DNA from: Saccharofermentans sp.
GTDB lineage: Bacteria > Bacillota > Clostridia > Saccharofermentanales > Saccharofermentanaceae
Length of the DNA stretch: 64,000 nucleotides
Direction of reading: 5' to 3'
NCBI GenBank assembly: GCA_024691325.1
Contig: JAILNR010000048.1
Coordinates: 1-64,000 of the forward strand
The notes below the pieces were generated by a model. It did no database searches, was not told the origin of the DNA, and saw only the letters and a program-made list of their open reading frames with translations. The stretch's first letter is position 1, and each line of letters opens with the position of its first letter. The position numbers were made by a program, and so were the translations under genes. Positions 37,258 to 46,374 of the stretch are shown piece by piece.

Positions 37258-37286
37258 TTGACCTACTCCCCCGTTTTAGATAAAAT
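37258..37286 (+). promoter_or_regulatory. Promoter of glgP
   Basis: TTGACC (37258-37263), 17-base spacer, TAAAAT (37281-37286). A GGGAGGG ribosome site follows at 37304-37310 before ATG 37317. Confidence 0.83.
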
Positions 37287-37316
37287 TATTTCAGTTTTTA
37301 TTAGGGAGGGTCTTTT

Positions 37317-39704
37317 ATGGCCAAGAATATTACTGCAAAGTTGCTCCAGGACAAGATGCAGGCTCATATGAGAGCAAGCACCGGTCTTCCTCTTGAGGAA
37401 GCTACACCTTCTGATTACTGGACTGCCCTTTCGAGAACAGTAGTCGAATTGATCTCAGATGATTTTCTCGCTACGAGAAGAGCATATCTGCCTGTAAGAC
37501 AGGCTCACTACCTCTCAGCAGAGTTCCTTGAGGGAAGATCTCTGCTCAACAATCTCGTAAATCTCGGAATATACGATCAGGCTAAGGAGGCTATGGAGGC
37601 CTTCGGCATGAATCTTACTGATATCCTCGAGGAAGAGACAGATCCTTCACTCGGTAACGGAGGTCTCGGAAGACTTGCTGCATGCTTCATGGATTCATGC
37701 GCTACACTGAATCTTCCTGTAGACGGTTACGGAATCCTCTACCGCTACGGTCTTTTCCGTCAGCAGATCGAGAATGGTTTCCAGAAGGAGTATCCTGACT
37801 CATGGATGGAGAAGGGTTATCCTTTCACACTCCCCAGATACGACAGAAAAGTTAAGGTCCACTATAACGATATGGATGTCTGGGCTGTTCCTTATGATCT
37901 TCCTATCACAGGATACGGCACAAAGAATATCAACCTGTTGAGACTTTGGAAGGCTGAGCCTGCTGAAGAGTTCGACTTTAACCTCTTTAACTCACAGAGA
38001 TTCGATGATGCTGTTATCGAGAGAAACAGAGTTCAGGATATCTGGAGAGTTCTTTATCCTAACGATTCTTCTTATGACGGTAAGGTTTTGCGTGTAAGAC
38101 AGCAGTACTTCTTCGTTTCCGCTTCTTTGCAGGACATCATAAGAAAGTACAAGATCGCTAACGGCGACGATCTTCACGATTTTGCCAAGTACAATGTTAT
38201 CCAGCTTAACGATACTCACCCTGTTATCGGTATCCCCGAGCTTATGAGACTTCTCGTTGATGAGAACGGAATTAAGTGGGAAGACGCATGGGAGATCACA
38301 AAGGAGACATTCTGCTACACCAACCATACAGTAATGCAGGAGGCTCTCGAGAGATGGGATATCTCCATCTTCAGATTCCTCTTCCCGAGAATCTACGAGA
38401 TCATCGAGGGAATCAATAACCAGTTCAGAGCTCAGATGTATGAGGCAGGCCTCTATTCTGACGTTATCGACAGAATGAGTCCGTTGTCCGACGGTAAGAT
38501 CCAGATGGCCTGGCTTGCTGTTTACGGTTCTCACTCCGTTAACGGCGTTGCTGCTTTGCATACTGAGATCCTTAAGGCTGAGACACTCAAGGACTGGTAC
38601 GAGATCTATCCTGAGAAGTTCTCCAATAAGACAAACGGTGTTACACCGAGAAGATGGCTTAGAACATGTAACCCTGAGCTTGCAGCTCTCATTACCGAGC
38701 TTTTGGGCTCCGATCACTGGGTAACACACCTCGACGACCTTAAGGAACTCGAGAAGTTTGCCGATGATGAGAAGGTATTGAAGAAGTTCCTCAAGGTTAA
38801 AAGACAGCAGAAGGTTAAGTTTGCTGACTACATCGAGAAGAAGCAGGGCATCAAGCTTGATCCCGATTCCGTATTTGATATCCAGATCAAGAGACTCCAT
38901 GAGTACAAAAGACAGCTTCTTAATGCTCTTTATGCCCTTAACCTCTATGACAGGATTAAGGAGAATCCGAAGCTCGATATGCCTCCGGTAACGATCATCT
39001 TCGGTGCCAAGGCTGCTCCAGGATACTTCAGAGCTAAGGCTATCATCAAGTTCATCAACGAGATTGCCAAGCTCATCGAGTCAGATCCTAAGGTCAGCAA
39101 GAGACTTAAAGTCATATTTGTTGAGAACTACAACGTCAGCAACGGTGAGAAGATGTTCCCTGCAGCTGATGTTTCCGAGCAGATCTCCACAGCAGGTCTC
39201 GAGGCTTCCGGTACAGGTAACATGAAGTTCATGATGAACGGTGCGGTTACTCTCGGTACTTTGGACGGTGCTAATGTTGAGATCTCCGAGGCTGTAGGTC
39301 AGGATAATATCTACATCTTCGGCTGCCGTGCACAGGATATGGCTGCTACAAAGGCTTACTACAATCCTCAGTGGCAGTATGAGAACATCCCCGGCCTTAA
39401 GAAGGCTATCGACAGATTGATCGACGGCACATTCAACGACGAGGGTACAGGAATGTTCAGAGATCTTTATAATGGTCTAATCTACGGCGATAACTGGCAG
39501 CCCGGCGATCCTTACTATGTATTGGGCGACTTCGACGACTACAGAAAGACAAGAGACCGCCTGTACACAGATTACAAGGATGAGATGGCATGGGCTAAGA
39601 AGTGCTGGCTCAATATTGCTAATTCCGGTATGTTCTCATCAGACCGTACCATCCAGCAGTATGCAGACGAGATCTGGAAGGTTAAGCCCGTTAAGATCAA
39701 GTAA
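37317..39704 (+). CDS. glgP: Glycogen/maltodextrin phosphorylase
   Basis: A 795-residue PLP enzyme that releases glucose 1-phosphate from alpha-1,4-glucans. The cofactor-binding Lys637 lies in ASGTGNMKFMMNGAVTLGTLDGANVEI; the N-terminal half has EDPSLGNGGLGRLAACFMDS-like DPSLGNGGLGRLAACF and QLNDTHPVIGIPELMRLL. Length is normal. Stands alone with its own promoter and terminator; other glycogen genes are not in the window. Codon choice is highly biased (AGA, CTC, GGT, AAG), which suggests strong expression. Confidence 0.97.
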   Translation: MAKNITAKLLQDKMQAHMRASTGLPLEEATPSDYWTALSRTVVELISDDFLATRRAYLPVRQAHYLSAEFLEGRSLLNNLVNLGIYDQAKEAMEAFGMNLTDILEEETDPSLGNGGLGRLAACFMDSCATLNLPVDGYGILYRYGLFRQQIENGFQKEYPDSWMEKGYPFTLPRYDRKVKVHYNDMDVWAVPYDLPITGYGTKNINLLRLWKAEPAEEFDFNLFNSQRFDDAVIERNRVQDIWRVLYPNDSSYDGKVLRVRQQYFFVSASLQDIIRKYKIANGDDLHDFAKYNVIQLNDTHPVIGIPELMRLLVDENGIKWEDAWEITKETFCYTNHTVMQEALERWDISIFRFLFPRIYEIIEGINNQFRAQMYEAGLYSDVIDRMSPLSDGKIQMAWLAVYGSHSVNGVAALHTEILKAETLKDWYEIYPEKFSNKTNGVTPRRWLRTCNPELAALITELLGSDHWVTHLDDLKELEKFADDEKVLKKFLKVKRQQKVKFADYIEKKQGIKLDPDSVFDIQIKRLHEYKRQLLNALYALNLYDRIKENPKLDMPPVTIIFGAKAAPGYFRAKAIIKFINEIAKLIESDPKVSKRLKVIFVENYNVSNGEKMFPAADVSEQISTAGLEASGTGNMKFMMNGAVTLGTLDGANVEISEAVGQDNIYIFGCRAQDMAATKAYYNPQWQYENIPGLKKAIDRLIDGTFNDEGTGMFRDLYNGLIYGDNWQPGDPYYVLGDFDDYRKTRDRLYTDYKDEMAWAKKCWLNIANSGMFSSDRTIQQYADEIWKVKPVKIK

Positions 39705-39737
39705 TCCCGGACAGCCTGTAATTACAGTGTTTTTAAG

Positions 39738-39772
39738 GCCCCCGGCATCACAAATGCCGGGGCTATATTTTA
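39738..39772 (+). terminator. Terminator of glgP
   Basis: CCCCGGCAT (39740-39748) / ATGCCGGGG (39754-39762), then CTATATTTTATT. Confidence 0.87.
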
Positions 39773-39839
39773 TTATTTTTTGCAATAATACAAAGGGAAT
39801 AACAATAAAATTTGTTGTTTATGACTAATGCCGCGATTA

Positions 39840-39867
39840 TTGTTTAAGACAGCCGTAATGTTATCAT
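39840..39867 (+). promoter_or_regulatory. Candidate promoter in the glgP/phosphoesterase gap
   Basis: TTGTTT (39840-39845), 16-base spacer, TATCAT (39862-39867) with a TGT extension before it. It would start an RNA at about 39874. It lies in the 272-base gap between convergent genes. Confidence 0.4.
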
Positions 39868-39873
39868 TTAATT

Positions 39874-39979
39874 GTGATTGAGGCGATTGCCGTCTTTGTC
39901 ACTCTCATAAAAATTTTGCCCGAACTTTTTATGTTGTTGTTTAGAGCAAACCGCTTAACCCGAGCGGTTTGTTTTTTTA
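39874..39979 (+). ncRNA. Candidate ~105-nt small RNA or non-stop micro-ORF
   Basis: A promoter-like element and a strong terminator bracket about 105 bases that belong to neither neighbour. A GTG six bases after the -10 opens a frame (MIEAIAVFVTLIKILPELFM...) that is hydrophobic and reads straight through the terminator without a stop; the first stop would be at 40078, in bases that encode the opposing phosphoesterase. So the RNA is either non-coding or a transcript that ends before its stop codon. I cannot decide between these. Confidence 0.3.
39947..39978 (+). terminator. Strong plus-strand terminator overlapping the opposing stop codon
   Basis: CAAACCGCT (39947-39955) / AGCGGTTTG (39963-39971), 7-base loop, then seven T. 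The T run overlaps the stop codon of the minus-strand phosphoesterase. On the minus strand no T run follows, so it works for plus-strand transcripts. Confidence 0.88.
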
Positions 39980-40828
39980 TGCAAAGATCTCGACGATGTT
40001 TATCTCAGGCCTTGATCCGATGCGCAAGGGGAGAAGGACACAGCCTAATCCCTTCGAGATCAGAACCTGGATGCCGTTGATTTCATGCACTCCCGATATT
40101 ATTCCCTGATACGGAAGCTCGTCGTGCCTTAAGTAGAATTCAAGACCGAACGGTGTCCTTATCTGGCCGCCGTGTATGTGTCCTGACAGCATCGCGTCTA
40201 TCTTGAAAGGAAGATCCTGCGGAAGATGAAGCGACAGATCGGGATTATGCGATAAAAGTACATATGCCTTGTATTCTATGCCTGCAGAAGGTGCAGGCGG
40301 CATGGCCCACACGCGGTCCTTTCTTCCTGCGTCGGGGACTCCCGCGAGAGCGATATAGGCCCCGTCACGGCGTGATTTTAAGTACTTGATGCATCCGTCC
40401 ATGTTATCAAAGGAGAACTTGCCGAGTTCCTCTGGCGGCACACCTGCGTCGTGATTGCCTGTAACTGCCATAAAAGGGATCGAAAGCTCGCGGCAGGTAT
40501 CCGATACCGCCTGAAGATAGGAAAGCCCGTGCAGGGCATGATGGTGCCCGTTACAGATATCTCCTCCGAAAATAACAGCATCAAGCCCTCCTGATGCGTT
40601 CTCACGGCGGATGGTTTTGATAACCCGGCTTAATGGAATAAGGCATAACTCACGGTGCAGGTCACTGAAGTACATGATCCGAAGATCGGGCCCGCCCTTC
40701 GTTTCCTTGTTTTTTATAACCAGTTTATCGCGGGTGATTTTAAGGCACATAGCTTCCGTGATACCCCAGATAAGAGGGACCAGAGCGGCTATACATATAA
40801 CGAAAAGGATAATTGACACAGTTTTCAT
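39977..40828 (-). CDS. Metallophosphoesterase, membrane-anchored
   Basis: A 283-residue calcineurin-like phosphoesterase with one N-terminal transmembrane helix (MKTVSIILFVICIAALVPLIWG). Metal motifs: YFSDLHRE (D-x-H), GGDICNGHH (GD), TGNHDAG (GNHD), LSHNPD and GHIHGGQIRTP. Closest by eye to the YkuE/UDP-2,3-diacylglucosamine-like group of Gram-positive membrane phosphoesterases; a second member of this type lies at 62781-63629. Substrate unknown. AGAAAG is a moderate ribosome site; a TATAAT lies upstream in the divergent gap. Confidence 0.9.
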   Translation of the reverse strand: MKTVSIILFVICIAALVPLIWGITEAMCLKITRDKLVIKNKETKGGPDLRIMYFSDLHRELCLIPLSRVIKTIRRENASGGLDAVIFGGDICNGHHHALHGLSYLQAVSDTCRELSIPFMAVTGNHDAGVPPEELGKFSFDNMDGCIKYLKSRRDGAYIALAGVPDAGRKDRVWAMPPAPSAGIEYKAYVLLSHNPDLSLHLPQDLPFKIDAMLSGHIHGGQIRTPFGLEFYLRHDELPYQGIISGVHEINGIQVLISKGLGCVLLPLRIGSRPEINIVEIFA

Positions 40829-40910
40829 AATAATTCTTTCTTTTTATTATAATACTTTTATTATATAATACGTCAGGAAATGGAATTTGATTCCTTTAAG
40901 GAGGTCTATT

Positions 40911-41153
40911 ATGCCTAAGACAGAAATTAAGTATGAGATCATCAAGACAATCGGTACACTTGCTACTAACAAGTCCGGTTGGAAGAGAGAAGCTAATATC
41001 GTTAAGTGGAACGATGGTAAGGCTAAGCTCGATATCAGAGATTGGGGTCCCGATCACGAGAAGGTAGGTAAGGGTATCTCTCTTAACAGCGAAGAAGTTG
41101 CTATCCTCAAGGAACTCCTCGAGGACTTCGATCCCGCAGATACAGAGGCTTAA
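40911..41153 (+). CDS. YdbC/PC4-like DNA-binding protein
   Basis: An 80-residue protein of the YdbC family, structurally like the eukaryotic PC4 single-stranded DNA-binding cofactor. Pattern: EIKYEIIKTIGTL, GWKREANIVKWNDGKAKLDIRDWGPDHEKVGKGISLNSEEVAILKELL. AAGGAGG gives a strong ribosome site. Likely a homodimeric single-stranded DNA binder in the cytosol. Followed 3 bases after its stop by a membrane-protein gene. Confidence 0.88.
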   Translation: MPKTEIKYEIIKTIGTLATNKSGWKREANIVKWNDGKAKLDIRDWGPDHEKVGKGISLNSEEVAILKELLEDFDPADTEA

Positions 41154-41156
41154 TAA

Positions 41157-41792
41157 TTGAGAAGCGAGGAACGCGCCGGTATAGTAGCGGCGGTTCTTCT
41201 GCTGCTCTGGGGGACTGTTCTTACTTTCCCCCTTCACATATTTACGAATTTCCTTGAAGGCACCGTGAGAGGTGTCCTGAGTGGTGTTCTTGAAGCGGCT
41301 CCCCGGGCTGTCGGTACAGGTATCATCGTTGTGGTGCTTGCTGCTGCCGAGGTACTGCTTCTTTTATTATCGAAGACCAATTACGCAGTCTATATCCCGG
41401 TTACAGCCGTCTCGATAAGTGCTTTGGCCTTTGTCATAACTTGTGCGAGGACCATGATCTTTGATACCCGCACGGGTGTCACTATCGGTATCTCTCTTGC
41501 ACTCCTTGCCCTTGTTCATATCCTTAAGCTTGAGAAAGCTCTTATATGGATAAGCGACCTGTATATTTATTCTCTGAGTGCATTTCTTTTCACCGCACTT
41601 GTTGCGAAGCCTTTGGCTTCCTCTTCGGAAGTCCTTGGGAAATTGCTTTACATCAACCGTTATCAGGAGACAGATCTGTCGCAGCCGTTTGCAGGATTTC
41701 TAACGCTTCCTGCGGCTGTCTGGGGGATCTTCTTCTTCATTCTGTTTTCATTACCAGTGGTCTATTACTCTTTCTCACGTAAGAAGGCCTGA
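41157..41792 (+). CDS. Unknown six-helix membrane protein
   Basis: A 211-residue protein made almost wholly of hydrophobic helices (about six: near residues 8-30, 48-70, 75-96, 105-122, 130-150, 183-206), basic at both ends. I do not recognise the family. TTG start at 41157 with GAGG 8 bases upstream; alternatives downstream lack a ribosome site. It sits between the YdbC-like gene and ligA, spacing 3 and 16 bases. Confidence 0.72.
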   Translation: MRSEERAGIVAAVLLLLWGTVLTFPLHIFTNFLEGTVRGVLSGVLEAAPRAVGTGIIVVVLAAAEVLLLLLSKTNYAVYIPVTAVSISALAFVITCARTMIFDTRTGVTIGISLALLALVHILKLEKALIWISDLYIYSLSAFLFTALVAKPLASSSEVLGKLLYINRYQETDLSQPFAGFLTLPAAVWGIFFFILFSLPVVYYSFSRKKA

Positions 41793-41799
41793 TCATTAA

Positions 41800-44447
<2,648 letters not shown>

Positions 44448-44457
44448 GGTGTAGATC

Positions 44458-44916
44458 GTGAAGTATTATATTGTAAATCTTGGAGTGCACTTCCTTATCG
44501 TACTTGCACTCTTAATACTCATAGTAATCTTTTCCAACAGAAACAGGAAAAGAAAGACCAAAAGTCCGCTCTTTTATTTCCTGCCTACTGTATTTGCGGT
44601 CATTGCCTGCCTGTTTGTGTTTAAGATAATGGCACCGAGACTTCTCGATATATCTGATGTTGCAACACAAAATTACTATTCCTATACCGGAGTTATCGAT
44701 GAGGTGGCGCCTCTTAATAACTATCTTACCGTCGACGGTGTTAAATACTACATTAACCCGTTAAGGGCTCTTCCGAGTGAAGGTACCAATGTCAGGATAC
44801 GTTATACGAGATACAGTAATTATGTCATCTCCGTTGAACCTGTAGATGCGCTTGATGTAGGCGGTGCTATAAGCGAAGAGATGGAGACTGCGGTGGGAAT
44901 TCCCAACAATGATTGA
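44458..44916 (+). CDS. Unknown membrane protein with small extracytoplasmic domain
   Basis: A 152-residue protein with two N-terminal helices (about 8-26 and 40-60) around a basic loop RNRKRKTKS, then about 90 residues outside the membrane with short beta-like segments (NYLTVDGVKYYINPLRAL, NVRIRYTRYSNYVISVEPV). No family recognised; the outer part may be a small OB-like barrel. GTG start with GAGGTG upstream, 10 bases after the cyclo-ligase. Confidence 0.7.
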   Translation: MKYYIVNLGVHFLIVLALLILIVIFSNRNRKRKTKSPLFYFLPTVFAVIACLFVFKIMAPRLLDISDVATQNYYSYTGVIDEVAPLNNYLTVDGVKYYINPLRALPSEGTNVRIRYTRYSNYVISVEPVDALDVGGAISEEMETAVGIPNND

Positions 44917-44987
44917 AAAACCGCATAAATACTGATTTTTTCTGTCTCACACCCCCTTATTTGTCCCAACTTTTGTAAGAAGGCATG

Positions 44988-45023
44988 TTTTGTATTGAAA
45001 ACAGCCCGTTTTCCAATGCAAAA
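44988..45023. repeat. Imperfect inverted repeat upstream of the Spo0A-like gene
   Basis: TTTTGTATTG-AAAAC on the left and GTTTTCCAATGCAAAA on the right pair over about 15 positions with one mismatch and one bulge, around a 5-base centre. It lies 40 bases before the start codon and has no T tract; a candidate operator, perhaps autoregulatory. Confidence 0.5.
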
Positions 45024-45064
45024 TATAGCTATGGAACGGTAATAAGGGATAGGGGGATTTATGT

Positions 45065-45622
45065 ATGTATTACAAGAGCAACAGGACCGGAACGGAGACG
45101 GGGATATTCGTCGTTTGCAGTGACAAGGCACTTCTTGATTCGATCAATTCCATGCTTAAGAACAAGGGCGTTATCGGTGTATCCGATGCGGAAGGCAAGT
45201 ATCATTACTTCGTTGACGGGAGGAAGAATAAGAGCAAGGTTCCGTCGAAGGTAAATGATATCGTGGTAAACAGCTTTTACGAACTGGAGGATGACATACC
45301 GGACACGATGATAATAAGTGTGCTTAAGTCTATCCTTATTGATTATGATTTTGATCTTTCATTGATCGGCACCTCTGCCATATTCGAGATAGTAAGGAAG
45401 ATGGTAAGGTACCGCGATGTATATTATCACGGAGTAAGGGAACTTCTGATGATCGCGGGAGAGAATCTGTGTCTTTCATATGCGCAGACGGAGAGAGATA
45501 TCAGATATGCTGTGAGAAAGAGCAGCTTTGACAGCATGGGCATCAAGACAACGACAATCTTAAGATTCTTCGCAGATGAAGTCAGGATGCGTGTCAGAGA
45601 ATTGAAAAAGGCAGTCCGGTGA
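45065..45622 (+). CDS. Spo0A-C-terminal-domain-like DNA-binding protein with a short N-terminal domain
   Basis: A 185-residue protein. The C-terminal 110 residues follow the Spo0A effector-domain pattern: LKSILIDYDFDLSLIGTSAIFEIVRKM aligns with the helix A/B region ([20 protein letters not shown] in Spo0A), and LSYAQTERDIRYAVRKSSFDS aligns with the recognition helix TTPSRVERAIRHAIEVAW. The first 60 residues begin GIFVVCSDKALLDSINSML, like the first strand and helix of a receiver, but are half the normal length and lack the full phosphorylation site. So a Spo0A-box binder that cannot be phosphorylated normally is plausible. GGGGGAT ribosome site; the 3' end holds the hup terminator. Confidence 0.72.
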   Translation: MYYKSNRTGTETGIFVVCSDKALLDSINSMLKNKGVIGVSDAEGKYHYFVDGRKNKSKVPSKVNDIVVNSFYELEDDIPDTMIISVLKSILIDYDFDLSLIGTSAIFEIVRKMVRYRDVYYHGVRELLMIAGENLCLSYAQTERDIRYAVRKSSFDSMGIKTTTILRFFADEVRMRVRELKKAVR

Positions 45623-45633
45623 AGGACTGCCTT
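45604..45633 (-). terminator. Terminator of hup inside the opposing gene end
   Basis: AAGGCAGTCC (minus strand, 45633-45624) / GGACTGCCTT (45617-45608), then TTTTC on the minus strand. On the plus strand the hairpin is followed by AAAAG, so it does not terminate the Spo0A-like gene. It spans that gene's last codons and stop. Confidence 0.82.
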
Positions 45634-45660
45634 AAAAGAACTTCGATTGAATCGGATAGA

Positions 45661-45942
45661 TTATTTCTTCTTGTTAACCTTATCCTTGAACTCCTTACCA
45701 GCCTTGAAAGCAGGTGCCTTAGAAGCCTTGATCTTGATTGTCTCGCCTGTAGCAGGGTTGCGGCCCTCACGAGCAGCTCTCTTCTTTACTTCGAAAGTAC
45801 CGAAGCCAACGAGAGAAACCTTGTCACCCTTTGTGAGTGCTGTCTCGATTGTCTCGATTGTAGCCTTAAGAGCAGCCTCTGCATCCTTCTTGGAGATGTC
45901 AGCCTTCTTAGCGATTGCGTCAATCAGTTCTGTTTTATTCAT
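45661..45942 (-). CDS. hup: Histone-like DNA-binding protein HU
   Basis: A 93-residue nucleoid protein: [55 protein letters not shown] (the DNA-contacting beta arm with the intercalating NP) and [11 protein letters not shown]. Binds and bends DNA as a dimer. GGAGG ribosome site; near-consensus promoter upstream. Monocistronic. Confidence 0.98.
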   Translation of the reverse strand: MNKTELIDAIAKKADISKKDAEAALKATIETIETALTKGDKVSLVGFGTFEVKKRAAREGRNPATGETIKIKASKAPAFKAGKEFKDKVNKKK

Positions 45943-45987
45943 AGATGTGCCTCCTATTAGCCTATTTCTTAGGCAATTTGCAAGTTA

Positions 45988-46016
45988 ATTATGTACTGAA
46001 CAGCCTATTCTGTCAA
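45988..46016 (-). promoter_or_regulatory. Promoter of hup
   Basis: On the minus strand TTGACA (46016-46011), 17-base spacer, CATAAT (45993-45988). Confidence 0.87.
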
Positions 46017-46063
46017 GCCTTTTTGCTATTTTAGAAAGGGCGGAAACCCTTGATTTTATTGAT

Positions 46064-46092
46064 TGTAAAAACAATTCAATCGGTGTATGCTT
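46064..46092 (+). promoter_or_regulatory. Promoter of DUF1858 gene
   Basis: TTGTAA (46064-46069), 17-base spacer, TATGCT (46087-46092). The spacer contains CAATTCAATC, which forms a short inverted repeat with upstream GATTG. Confidence 0.6.
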
Positions 46093-46141
46093 TTTAAGCA
46101 GTTTTTTATTGGAATGAATCTAAAGAAGAGGTGTAATTTAT

Positions 46142-46372
46142 ATGGTTGTAACTAAAGATACTATCATCGGTGATGTAGTAATGGCAGATCAGAATATCGC
46201 TCCCATTCTCATGGCTTCCGGACTTCACTGTCTGGGCTGTGTAATGGCTACAGGTGAGACGATCGAGGAAGCGTGCATGGTACACGGTATCGACGCCGAT
46301 CAGCTTGTAAACGATATCAATGAGTTCTTTAAGGAGAATCCTGAGCCGAAGGAAGCACAGGCAGAGTTCTGA
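46142..46372 (+). CDS. DUF1858 domain protein (HCP-associated redox disulfide type)
   Basis: A 76-residue protein of the family often found with hybrid cluster protein in anaerobes. Pattern: IIGDVVMADQNIAPILMASGLHCLGCVMATGETIEEACMVHGIDADQLV; the CLGC pair is the conserved redox disulfide. Length and layout are typical. AGAGGTG ribosome site. No hybrid cluster gene is adjacent here. Stop is 2 bases from the convergent histidine kinase stop. Confidence 0.9.
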   Translation: MVVTKDTIIGDVVMADQNIAPILMASGLHCLGCVMATGETIEEACMVHGIDADQLVNDINEFFKENPEPKEAQAEF

Positions 46373-46374
46373 TA

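Noticed and set aside
37992..38900. 302-residue minus-strand ORF opposite glgP
   Set aside because: Lies wholly antisense to a strongly conserved enzyme; the open frame follows from its codon bias (few CTA/TTA/TCA triplets). No ribosome site and composition unlike a protein.
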